NCBI GenBank assembly: GCA_033439295.1
Contig: JAVTLE010000015.1
Coordinates: forward strand, 1,116,001-1,180,000
Reading direction: 5' to 3'
Length of the DNA stretch: 64,000 bases
Source of the DNA: Deuterostichococcus epilithicus
Taxonomy: Eukaryota > Chlorophyta > Trebouxiophyceae > Prasiolales > Stichococcaceae
Made by a program: the position numbers and the translations under genes. The notes beneath the pieces are model-generated. The model ran no database searches, had not been told where the DNA came from, and worked only from the letters and a program-made list of their open reading frames with translations. This document shows positions 10,894 to 22,000 of this stretch, in pieces. Positions within the stretch are counted from its first letter, which is position 1; each line of letters opens with the position of its first letter.

Positions 10894-11420
10894 CTGGATC
10901 AACGAGTATCAAATTGCCAACCGCTGGGACTTGCCTCGCAATTGCAAAGGGTGTTAGCACCGGTTGGTTGACTTGACAAGGGCGTCACGACAGAATCTAC
11001 CACGTCTTTCACAAAGCCCGAGTTGATATGAGAGCTTGTTTCGACCCGCATCGACATAACAGCACCGTCGAGAGCATCTGACATTTGGTCAATTCCAGAC
11101 AGATGAGCACCCAGATTTCTAGGATCTGCCGACAGTCTTCCGAGCACCTGATGCCCAGCACGCAGCACCCGTACATGTCAACGGCTCGATGAATCTCAAG
11201 CTTGAGCAGTTTTCTTGACGCAGCTTCTGTAGCGCGCACGTCTCACACTGTCTGATTAGTCATTACTGTTGATCACCCTTACAATGCGTGTCATGGCGAT
11301 GCTGGCTCGAACCTACCTGAAACAACGAGCACATGTCACCACTCGCACATGTCACCACACCAAACCTGACACTGCCGCCGCTCCCAAGTCACCCCAGACG
11401 GCCAGCTCGTCCGCCGAGCG
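10894..11420. other. Intergenic region between two minus-strand genes
   Basis: It separates the CDC50 start from the GNAT stop. It should contain the CDC50 promoter and 5 prime UTR and the GNAT 3 prime UTR with a TGTAA signal. Small open frames here match nothing I know. Confidence 0.4.
11279..11283 (-). terminator. Candidate TGTAA polyadenylation signal for GNAT
   Basis: TGTAA on the minus strand about 140 bases past the GNAT stop codon. TGTAA is the usual green-algal polyadenylation signal; five bases alone are weak evidence. Confidence 0.35.
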
Positions 11421-12695
11421 TCACCGCTTGACTATGGGCTTGGCCATGAGGATGCGCCCGCGGCCCATGAAGGGCTGCTTCCTGTCCAGCTGCCGGAATC
11501 CGGAGCGCAGGTACAGGCTGAGCGCTGGCGTGTTGTCGTCGTGCAGGTGCAGCGCCAGGTATGGCTGCTTCCAGGTGGCTGCAGTAGGAGGCAGCAGGCC
11601 ATGCTTGACGGGAGATTGAGCCACAAAGTCATCAAGGTCAATGGATACCCCCAGGTGCTAGCATGCCATCGAGGACATGCGGGATTGGGTGGTGCTGCAT
11701 GCTGTGATCATGCCTCAAGGGCCACTGTCAGGAATTTGCCCCGGCGCTGTTTTCAGTGCAGCAGCAGCCCGAGATCGTCACATCAACAGCAGGACACCCA
11801 CAATCATCTCCGTGAAGACCTGCTACCAGAGGAATTGCAGTCGCCATGAGAGAGTCGCATGGCGGCCAGAGAATGGCGCACCTGCCATGCGCTCTGCGGC
11901 TGCAAGGAGCGCTTGCGCGGCACCCTGCCGCCGCAGAGAGCGATCCACTGCCATGGAGCTTAGGTAGGCATACTGCTCCACGGGCTCTGGCAGCTTGTGC
12001 AGCACCTCCTGCGCTGCCCACGCATTCGGTTGCTTGGCTTCAAGTCGGCAGTTGGAAGAGGCATCAAGGAGTGAGGGAACCATGGCTGGGTACCTATTTG
12101 AACCAGCCGTGGAAAGGGACCAAGCATATGAGCCAGCGCAGGGATTTTGGCACGGCTGCACCTTATCGCTCTGGAGGGACACGTCGGCCACGCCCACCGT
12201 GGCCCTGTCGCCCTGGCAACTCTCCGCAACCAGGCAGGCGAAGCTGCAGGCAGCAAGTTGACAGTTGCAGCAAAGAATGGCCGAGTTGATGCGTGAGCGA
12301 GCTGCGAGCACCTGGAGGGCTGTGGTCTGGAGGCACCGACCTGTCGGGGGTGTTGTACTGCAGCTTCTGTTTCAGCGTGGACACCACCTCCGCCCTGTGG
12401 AAAACCAGTGAACTGCGTCAGCGGCCTGATGCCTCAGCAACTGGTTCCAGGGAGACCTGTCTGATGATCAGTACCATCAGATCTGCAACTGACTCGGGTG
12501 GGCTGCACCATCCTGCAGGCTGGCGTCGAGCTGGTTGCAGGTCTACCTGAATGTCATGCGCGCCAGCGCGTCCAGCGGCTGAAACTTCTGCGGCCGGTGG
12601 AAGCCCTCAAATTGAATTTGTGCGGCCTGCAGCAGCTCCGCCTCTGCCAGCGGTCGGACCCGCCACTTTGTGCCGAGCGCTGAAGCCCGCACCAT
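11421..12695 (-). CDS. GNAT-family N-acetyltransferase, plastid type
   Basis: Five exons: 12547-12695, 12341-12394, 12162-12243, 11882-12008 and 11421-11578; 570 nt, 189 residues, all phases closing. The order of blocks follows plant plastid GNATs: VRPLAEAELLQAAQIQFEGF, then RAEVVSTLKQKLQYN, a beta strand pair with VGVADVSLQSDK, then YAYLSSMAVDRSLRRQGAAQ. The RRQGAA segment is the acetyl-CoA pyrophosphate-binding loop (Q/R-x-x-G-x-A), and YLALHLHDDNTPALSLYLRS is the typical C-terminal motif B. These enzymes acetylate N-termini or lysines of plastid proteins, or small amines; the substrate is not readable. The start ATG at 12693-12695 gives only a short leader (MVRASALGTKW). A transit peptide encoded by an exon further upstream, within 12696-13547, is possible. 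Confidence 0.82.
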
Positions 12696-13547
12696 GCAGT
12701 GCAGACCATGGTGCGCATGACGTGCCTGGCCCCAAGCCCCAGCCTGAAGCTGCCGCGAGAGGTGCTGGCGGCTGATGGCCCTGCAGCATCACCGTGACCA
12801 TGCAATGGACTGTCTGCAACAGAGTGGCAGCATGTAATCCGCGTGCATGATGACCGTCGAGCGGCGCAATTGTGCACGTACGTGGGAATTGCTGAGAGGG
12901 CACCGTGGTGGTTTCGACAGTGTGTCCAATGGCAGCTCGCAAACGCTGAAGGACGAGGCTGCCTGCCACTGACCGTACGGCTGTGCGGCAGCGGCCCTAT
13001 GCCGAGCAACATGACACACAAGCAAGCTGGTCGCCAATCCTACTACTGACTGGATTACTTTCAAGCTCTGGCGACTTTGTGATGAGCTCGTACAGATGGC
13101 AGAACCAGAGGATGAGCGAGCATGTGCAGCGCTGCACAACAATTGTCAGAAATGGCCTATCGGAAACTTGCGTGCAGGTTCCCGTCGCTGTGTCGAGGTT
13201 GAGCGGGCGTGCAACAAGGGCGTTGAGCTCCACAAAGCGGTTCTGTGTTGGGATGCGCAAAATGGCACCGAGCTCACATTGAAGCACGTGCATGCCCATG
13301 TTTGCCGTGCATGTTTGTTCCGCAATCACAGAGCAGTTTCACCCAAATGCGCGATTGAGGGTGTGCGTCGCAGAGCTCAGTGTTGTTATTGTCAGTGTTG
13401 TTCGTCGTGAAGCCCGGGATGGAATGCTCCATCCTGTGCGCCCATCAGCTCTAAACACGCTGCCTTGCCCAGAGGCTTGAGCGAAAAGCTGCTCGAAATT
13501 GTAGCAAAACAAATTCTGGAGGCCTTGCAGCGGGTTGAGCAGTCACC
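12696..13547. other. Divergent intergenic region GNAT / TCF25
   Basis: Shared upstream region of the minus-strand GNAT and plus-strand TCF25 genes. It may hide an additional 5 prime GNAT exon. No feature inside could be supported. Confidence 0.4.
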
Positions 13548-16500
13548 ATGTCGACGAAGCACCTTGCGCGCCTGCGGGCGCAGGCGCAGGAGCAGCCAGC
13601 GGCTAGCGCATCTGAAGACGACACCGACAGCGAGGAGTCTCAGCCGCAGCTGAAGTTCAATCCGTTCGACCTGATCCAGGACGAGGAGGGCAGCAATGCT
13701 GAGAGCGAAGCTGCTGGCAGCCAGCCAAGCTCTCCCCGGCAGGCCGAGGCCGCATCGCCTGCAGAGGTAGCGCCGCAGCGGCAGCCTGCCGCCAGCCGCA
13801 AAGCGGCAGGCAAGCAGGCAAAGCAAAAAGGGGGCAAACCTGGCGGCAAGGCGGCAGGCGGGAAGGGCGGTGGCAAGGGAGGCGGCAAATCTGCCGGCAA
13901 GGTCGCGGCAAAGGCCGTGGCACAGCGTGGCGATGATGCCGACATCGACCAGCTGCTGCAGGACCTCGACATGGCATCCGGAAAGGTGGGACGTGTTTGG
14001 ACCTAGCTATACACCGGATCACAAGACTTCTGCACAATGATCCTGGTTGGGACAATGGCCAGCGGCGTCCATGCCACTGAAGAATGTCTGACCTCCGAGG
14101 CGGCTTGCCGATGCGCAGGCGGCGCTGGCATCGATTGCGACCGGTGCCGCAGCGGCAGACCAGAAGCCGCCGCTGCTTGGAGTGAATCCCAAGCTGCTGA
14201 AGGCCGATGAGGAGCTGAGGCGCATCTTCGGCTCCGCTGTCATTGCAGAGGAGGCTCGAGAAGCGCGGCAAGGTGAATGGAGAGAACTTACTTACAGGTT
14301 CGGGCTGTGCATGATGTGGTCAAAGGGCAACGCCTTGCTACCACATTTGCGGGGTTCAAACAGCAGGCTGGCAGCTCCTGATGCACGGACCATTGCACGA
14401 TCGTAGAGGCCCAGCGGCGGGGGCAGCGGCACGGGCGCGCGGCTCTGAAGCGTGGCCTGCTGATCAGCCCCAGGCCGCACTGGCCGCCGCTGCTTGGCGG
14501 CCTGTCCATGGAAATCGCAGGTGAGTTTTCAGAACGTCTGTTATGCCGCACGTTTGATAGTCCCGTGGCACTGTCCAGTCTGTTTTGAATTTGGTGTTTC
14601 AGATTTGGCCAACAACCTATGCCGGCTGCGACACTCGATATGCCCTGAGTCCTCAGGCGTCAGGTGAGTTTGCGTGTGTGCAATTCAAGCAAATGACGCA
14701 GGCAGGCCCGTCTTGACACCCTTTCGTCCTGTTGGTGCGACTCTGCGCACTGCTGGCGCATAGGTGTCACGCAGGACGGGCGGCAGCTGTTCTCGTACGT
14801 GTACTCGTCTGCGTATGCGGCGGCGCAAGCCGTCTTCGAGGAGGCGCAGGTGCGGCGGCGCTGTCTGAGGGCCGTCCTTGTCAGCAAGCGAGAGCATCGA
14901 ACAGTCAGCTGCAAGCGTGCAATGTCGTAGACACTGGCGATCTCACCATTCGAAGACCAGGGAGGATATTGCACCACCGCAGGCGTCGCACGACCCCAAC
15001 GCCATTGCAGAGTTGCTGCACCAGACGCCCTACCACACGGACGCCCTGCTGGCCATGTGCCAGCTGTACCGGGTGAGCAGCTGTCTTGTCGGCGACTGCC
15101 TGTCGGTTCCTAGTGACACCAGGCAGTCGAAACGTCATGCCACTGCCTGCCCAGCCAAGTGATGGATGTCGCATGCGCAGCCAGGGGCCTTGTGGCGGCT
15201 GGTGTTCGATTGAGGAACCGCAGACCACGCCACTGGTGCGTGAGGCTTGAGTCTCACGCCAGCGTCCGCTGTGCAGGCAACGGGCGAGCACTCGACGGCA
15301 GACGACATGTTGGAACGGGCGCTGTACGCCTTTGAGATGGCGTGGCACCACAGCTTCAACATAGCCGCCGGCAACTGCTCCCTGATTGTCGAGGCCGAAA
15401 ACAACAAGGGCTTCTTCGAGGCGCTGTTTTGGCACCTGCAGGCGCGCACCGCTCGCATCTTTTGCTTTTCTTGTCGCCATTGGCATGCGCCATAAGCTCC
15501 TGCCGCGGAGCAGTGACCGATCGTCACACAGCGCCCACACAGGACTCGAGGAGCTCTCAGCCTCACAGACACCGCCGGTACGACAGCATCATGTACTACA
15601 GCCAGTCCAGCGGCAACGACGCTGTTGGTCTGTCACATGGACAGCTCCTGTCTGCAGTGGGCGCCCTGTTGCAGCGGCCCTCAATGCCCTGAACACTGGT
15701 CCTTGCACGCCGCACCGGCCTGCTGCAACTGAGACACCCTACCCGCGCAACCCTGTGGTGCCAGCCCTGTGGTGTTGGTGCGGCAGGGCCTGAGCCGGCG
15801 GGGCCTGCACCGCCCGGCGCTCGAGGTCGCCAAGTTGCTGCTGGCACTGGATGAGCGAGACCCCATGGGTGCGTTCTGCCTGGCCAGATCTGCCGATGCG
15901 TGCCTCCTGCATGGATCTCGCGCTGCTGGCATGCTCCTGCCGCCGTTGCCCGGCCGACTGCGCGCACCTCCTGCTGGCATGTTGTTGCTGCCGCTTGCCA
16001 CGCTGGCAGTCCGACATGTGCTGACAGCCCCCGCTGGCGCCGCGCAGGCATGCTGTTCTACATGTCGTACCTGGCCCTGTGCTCCCAAGACTACAGCTTT
16101 CTCCGGCGCTTTGTTGCGGAATGGGACGAGGGCAGCGTGCTGCTGCTGCCCAACTGGGCCTTCTCCGTGGCGCTCGCCGGCTTCCAGGAGCGGCGGCTCC
16201 CAGGTGTGTGATCAACAACTTGCATGGTAAACAACTTTCACTCTGCAATCTGCAGACCAGATTGGTTCGGCGATGCCTCTCGAATCTTCAAGAGCGCTAA
16301 TTACAAATCTTCACTCCACACACTACACGGTGCTTCGGCTTGGTGGCTATAGCATCCCAGCCGACAATGTCGTCCCTGAATCTGAGCGGCACAAGTTTAG
16401 AATGACTCTCATCATCGCTGATCAGGCTTATTGTCTCCTCCCGCAGACAAACTCAAGGACGAGGCCGCACGGGAGCAGCAGCAGCAGCGCGCAGACGAGG

Positions 16501-18633
16501 ACTTATCGCGAGCGGTGGCGGTGTTCCCTCTGGCGGTGAAGCGTCTGATGGAGCGCCTCAACGACCAGGGCGTGGGTGCGAGCTGTCAGTCGCGGGGACC
16601 TGCCTGCTTGCAGGCGCTCTTCGTTACCTGTGCCGTTAAATACGAACAGGGCACAGAGCATGCCAGCTCTCGTGGCGGTCCTGGGCGCTGACTGCTGGCG
16701 ATCTTGCGATCTGGGACCCATGGTGGGCTCTGGTGGACCGGCACAACAACCGCTTCAAGCGCTACTACCGTTGTGCGACCGTGCTGTCAAGCTCATGGTC
16801 CTGGCTACGCCACTCAAGCGGCGCATCGCAAGCCCTGCTTTGCGGACTGCAGGGCGCGGCCTGGAGTGGCAGGCGATCTTGGCGGAGCCGCTGTTTGCGG
16901 GTGCCACCGACCGCGGCAGCGCCACCTACAGCCACGTCACCGACCTGTTCGTCGAGCGTCACCACGCGCTGTGGAAGGTCCGCCTCTCGTGCTCCTGTCC
17001 CCACTCCTGTTACTTTGTGTGCCTTTCTTCTGAGAACCATCGCAGCAGGCTCAAGAGAGGGGAGCTTGGAGAAGGGACAGACATGGTCCTCGCATGAAAC
17101 GAGCTACTTCCTCCGTTGAGTGCAGATAGGCAGCATGTCCATCAGGCCATGCAGTTGCTCTCATCCGCCCACTTGTCCCGACTGCGAGCTTACACAGCCC
17201 CCAGTGCAGCCGGTCGCGAACGAGGGCTGGCCGAACACTGCTGGCGCATCTTCTGATGTTGGCAGTGTTTGCGGGTCTTGATGGCAGCAGCAGTCCTCAT
17301 TTGATGGCTGCACGTCTGCTTGTCCTGACTGTGCATCCTGTCCCTTGGCGCACAGCCGCAGGAGGTGCAGGACTGGCTGCGGGAGACCTGCAAGCGCGTG
17401 AGCGCCAGCGGCATGCACAATGGCGTGTCGGTCGAGGAGTGGGCGGGCGTCGTGGACGACGCCTTTCCGCCGTCCGAGGAGGATCGCACCCGCCACCTGC
17501 GGGTGCAGGACTTTTCCGACAGCACCGCGGTGACGGTGCCGCCGGAGGTGCGACACAGTCGTCTGCTTTCTCCCTCCATCCCTCCGTCATCGTTCCGTCC
17601 CTCCTTCACCCCTCACTACCCCTCGCTGCTTTTGTCATTGGCTGTGGTGATCTGGAGCTCGCAGTCTGAATCTTTGGCGGGTGTTGCTCTTAAAACTGAG
17701 TGTGCAGCATGCACAACACTGAACGTGCAGTGTGCACGCCTGCGTGCAGGAGGTGCAGGCACAGATGCAGGCGGCGCAGCAGGGGCAGCAGGCGGCGCAG
17801 CTGCAGCAGCACATCCAGGCGCAGCTGCAGGCGCTAGAGGCGGGCGGCCACGGCGAGCGGGCGGCGGCCCTGGCGGCCGGTGCGGNNGCNGCCGCCGCGG
17901 CCGATGGCGGCCGCGGCCTCGAGGACATGTCCACCATCGAGGCGCTGCTGCGCTCGCTGGTGCGCCTGATTGCCACCTGCAGGCTAGGATTGCGTTGTCA
18001 CAACCCAGAATCAATGTGGCTGCTGCTGCACCCTCATTTCTGGTACCCTCAGCAACACACACCACCCACCACGGCACTTCCAGACGATTCCCCTGTTCTG
18101 GCAGCGCATTGACCAGAAGTTCGCGCTGAAGCAGGGGGAAACAAGTCCATTTAGGACCTTTTCCCCCTTCCCCGCGCTTACACCAAAGAACAACAGGTTC
18201 TTTAAAAGACTTGTTGCGCGGGCGATCAATTCTTCGCGGAGTGCACCCGAAAACGGTTGGCTGATCGGACTTCCGATCACTCGAGGTGCAACGTCGATAT
18301 GCTGCTCAATTGCTTACAGTGTGCTGCTCAACACGTCTGTCTCAGACTTCCGCCGGCTGCCCGATGCGGCTTGCTTTAGCTCGATCACTCATTTTTGTCG
18401 TAGCAACTGGGCATGGAGCTGGCAGCATGGCAGCAGCGTTTGCAGCTACTGAAGCCCTCATCGAGGGGGCAATCCCAATGGCTGCTTTTCGGGTGCTCCG
18501 ACTGTGCTTCGGCGACGGAATAGTGACTTCAAGCCTCTGGACCCAGGTGCCCTGGTTCAATGCCGGCGAAGGTCCCCCGCTGGAGGGAGATGAAGGGCAA
18601 CAGCAGCAGCAGCCCTACGGCGGTGGCGGGTGA
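13548..18633 (+). CDS. TCF25: TCF25/Rqc1 homologue, ribosome quality control
   Basis: Thirteen exons: 13548-13985, 14119-14272, 14407-14520, 14764-14849, 14983-15072, 15277-15441, 15787-15868, 16048-16203, 16447-16575, 16853-16977, 17362-17547, 17750-17959 and 18547-18633; 2022 nt, 673 residues (human about 676). The N-terminus is the family type: MSTKHLARLR, an acidic stretch with FNPFDLIQDEEG, then a Lys/Gly-rich basic tract. The Tcf25 domain follows: NPKLLKADEELRRIFG, GLSMEIAGVTQDGRQLFSYV, LLHQTPYHTDALLAMCQLYR, ERALYAFEMAWHHSFN, GLHRPALEVAKLLLALDERD, LPNWAFSVALAGFQ. The C-terminus ends EALLRSLVPWFN plus a Gln/Gly tail. Rqc1/TCF25 works with the Ltn1/Listerin ligase on stalled 60S ribosomes and directs K48 ubiquitin chains. 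The intron 15442-15786 has a GC donor; only that joins FWHLQ to GLSRRG without a gap. Undetermined bases at 17886-17890 fall in exon 12. Confidence 0.93.
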
Positions 18634-19052
18634 CAAGACGTGGTCAAATTATTTCTGTGGCTTGCCTATGCCGCTCTGTTCATATCGGATTGAGGCAGGG
18701 TATGGCACACAATTATCATGTGGCGTCTGAGGCGTGCAGGGAACTTTCAGGGCTGTTTAAGCGCGTGGCAGCGGCATGACCTCCGTCTGCAGCACGTTTG
18801 TGTTCCACATGTCGAAGCGGGCTCCACAACATCTGCGAAGGTGTTTTGCGCTGAGTGTCAGCAATCTTGCCCGTACAGGCATAAAGAATTAGCCCATTAT
18901 CAACCCTGCGCTGAATCGAGATCAGATAAGAGCCAGGTGCAGCGCGACAAGCGCGTGATGTGTGCTTATCAGGCGCAGGCGACGCCCTGGAAGCTCGGCC
19001 GGAACATAGATAAATCAGCAGCCATCGCTGTACCCATCTACGGCCTGCTGAC
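18634..19052. other. Intergenic region TCF25 to Rossmann protein
   Basis: Head-to-tail gap between two plus-strand genes: the 3 prime UTR of TCF25 and the promoter of the next gene. No TGTAA signal and no other structure was seen. Confidence 0.4.
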
Positions 19053-22000
19053 ATGGCCACGGCCCTTGGAGCAGGCATCAGCCTGCTGAAACCGACGTTG
19101 CACAGCAGTTGGCGAGCGTTCCCCGGTGGCAGAGCGCTGTCGGTATCGAAACACGCACAAAGATGCTCGAGGTAGCGTTCCATTGCGTTGGGTCCTTGAA
19201 AATTGGAGCGAGTTGATCAAGTCATCAGATATCAGTTTCTCTGTGCCACCTGCAGGCGTGGAAACCCGCAGCAGACGGTGCATGCCCTGTGGGGAAAGCG
19301 GCAGAAGCCTGAGGTAGACGAGGACGAGGATAATTACGAGGAGCCTGCGCCTGCTGGGTTCAACCTTCGCAACCTTTTCAGTGCGCCGCCAAGCCAGATG
19401 CACAAGCCGCTCCTCTCCTGCAGTTCTCCGTTTGCGAGAATCCCCCTTGATTCTGGTCCTGAACCGAGAGTGAAATGTTTGACAACCCTCTCACACGCTC
19501 AGGCGGCGGCGGGCGCGCGACGGAATCGGGCACCCGCACTCGCAGCGGCAGGGAGGCAGGCGCGCGCATTCGCGCCGGCAAGGCAGCCGGCGGCACAGAC
19601 CGCATCGGCGGCGCCAAGCGGAAGGGCACTGGAAAGATCGGAGTGCAGAAGGCGCAGATCGGCACGCAGCGCGTCGGCAGACGCAAGCCCCGCCTCGGCG
19701 GCGGCACCACGCGCATCGGCGGCCGGCGGGGTGGCACCACCGTTATTGGCGGCGGCCGCAAGAAGGACACGGGGCCGCGCGGCCTGTTCGGCGGCCGCAG
19801 CGGGCGCAAGGACACCGGGCTGGTGAGCAAATCTGGCGCTTGGCGCCCGGCAGAGCAAGCAATCACGGGAGCCACGGCCAGAGACAGGGGAAAGCACCTG
19901 TTGGCAGCACCTGCTGGCAGAGTCTCGACACGGCAATCAATACCCAGGCCTCACCGTGGTCGCGGTCATTCCAGTGTCCTTGTTGCAGCTTTTTGACGTA
20001 TTTACTGCCGTGTCAATGCCGCAGGTGTTTGTCGCCGGCGGCACCGGACGGCTGGGCTCGCGCATCGTGCGGCAGCTGCTGCTGCAGGGCCTCAAGTGCG
20101 CGTCCACTCCCTCACGGTCTAGCTGCTGTGCGAGGGCAGACTAGGGCCACATTGTCGCTTCCGGAGCATCCCATTGCGTGCAGATATGGCCCCCATGCAG
20201 ACTTGCCTTACGACAGGCGGAAGCATGGTGCAGATAAGTTGGGGTTGGCTTAATTTGGCGTCCTGAAGGGCGAGGACGGCACAGCACGGCGCAAGGAACG
20301 CATGAACCTGAGCGCAAGAGCCTCATGCGTGCCCACGCTGCGCAGGGTGCGCGTGGGCGTGCGCAACGTGGAGAAGGCACAGGGGTACCTCGACACGGCG
20401 GTCGCATACGGCCTGCTGCCGCGCGGCGCCGAGCGCCGTGTGCAGATCGTGCAGTACGACATCACGGACCCAGAGTCCATCCCGCCCGCCATCGGCAACG
20501 CCGCTAAGGTGGGGGGGCGGCCATGACGCTCGCAGCTGAGCCCGTGCCAGCGGCACGAGCGCCCTGCACGATTGCAGCTACAATTGTGATTGATTTGCCA
20601 ACACTTGCATGCTCGGGTGGAGACTTACTGGGAAGCACTCTTGAGAAACCCCATCTGGTAAAGGTGACTGACGAATCGGGCATCAGGTGGAGTCGTGGTG
20701 CCTTTACGTCAAACTGTCTGGGAAGAAAGGGGACTGGCAAACCTGGTGGCATGTGGCGACATCGCAGCGCCTTCATGCCAATGCAGGTGGTGAGCGCCAT
20801 CGGCGCGGCAGAGGCGCTGGACTTTGGCGCGCCCAAGAAGGTGGACGGAGAGGGCGGCATCAATCTGGTCAATGCCGCCAGGGCCGCCGGCGTGCAGCAC
20901 TTCATCATGGTCACTTCGTTGGGCACAGGGAAGCTCGGCTGGCCAGCGGGTGCGCTCGTGCTCCAAGAGCCGCTGCCCTTTTGGGCGATGGTGAACACAC
21001 AGTTCGTGTCGGTCCCATGTCAGGGCGCAGGAACGGCGTCGGCCTGTTGTTTGCTGCAGAATGCCAGCAGCCGTATATGCCACGAGTTGCACCCATGAAT
21101 CTTGTAAGGCAAAAATCTTCACCGCCGCTCCACTCGCGCGCAGGCATTCTGAACCTTTTCGGCGGGGTTTTGATTTTCAAGAAGAAGGCAGAAGAGGCGC
21201 TGGAGAACAGCGGCATGCGCTACACCATTGTGCGGTGCGCCGCTGCGGGCGCTTGCTTCGGTGTCTGCAAACTCGCTGGGTTCATGGCCGCTTGCTGCGC
21301 CTGCCGCTTGCACAACCAGGACCTGCACCATGACCAGCGGCTGCCTGCTGCCGTTGCGTCTGAGGAACCCCTGCCGCTGTTGTGCGCCCCTCTAGAAAGG
21401 CTCTAGCAGCGCAACAGCATACGTGTTGCACCGGAGACACCAGGTCGACTGGAGAGATGTCATATGCATGTGTATGAGAGCTCTCACGACAATTCGTCGT
21501 CCAATGCCGCAGTCCGGGCGGCATGGAGCGGCCGTCGGACGACTTCAAGGAGACGCACAATGTGACCGTGGCACCGCGTGACACGCTGTTTGGCGGCCAG
21601 GTGTCGCGGCTGCAGGTGGCTGAGGTCGTCGGCACCGCCATCGCGCGCACCGAGCTTGCCGAGAACAAGGCGCGTGATGTGAAGAGGCGACCTACAGCTT
21701 TGACGGATTCTCAGCATGCTCCTGTGCAGCTCTCAGGCGGTCCGTTGGGGTAATGGCAGGATCCGGGTGTATTTCGGGATGGCATAATGAGGGCGAGTGT
21801 GGGCAGTTGCTCTTCACCTTTGCGCCCCCGTGAGGCACCCTCATGCGCGCCATGCGATCAGAATAGGGATGCTGAGGCTGAACCTTGATTACACGGTTGC
21901 CTAACCACGATTACACGAACACGCAACCCTCCATGGCCTGCTGCCAGAGTCAGCACAGTCCCGGGCAAAAGCAACGGCTGGCTGCACAGGTGCTGGAGCT

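Noticed and set aside
10899-11239. Two small minus-strand open frames upstream of CDC50
   Set aside because: No homology, no splice link to CDC50; more likely promoter and 5 prime UTR.
14600-14670. Extra TCF25 exon between 14520 and 14764
   Set aside because: It has an acceptor and a donor, but including it breaks the phase and interrupts the conserved GLSMEIAG/VTQDGR block.
18011-18280. Minus-strand open frame of 89 codons inside the long TCF25 intron 17960-18546
   Set aside because: It looks protein-like in composition but I recognise no family and see no splice or promoter support. It may be a remnant of an inserted sequence.
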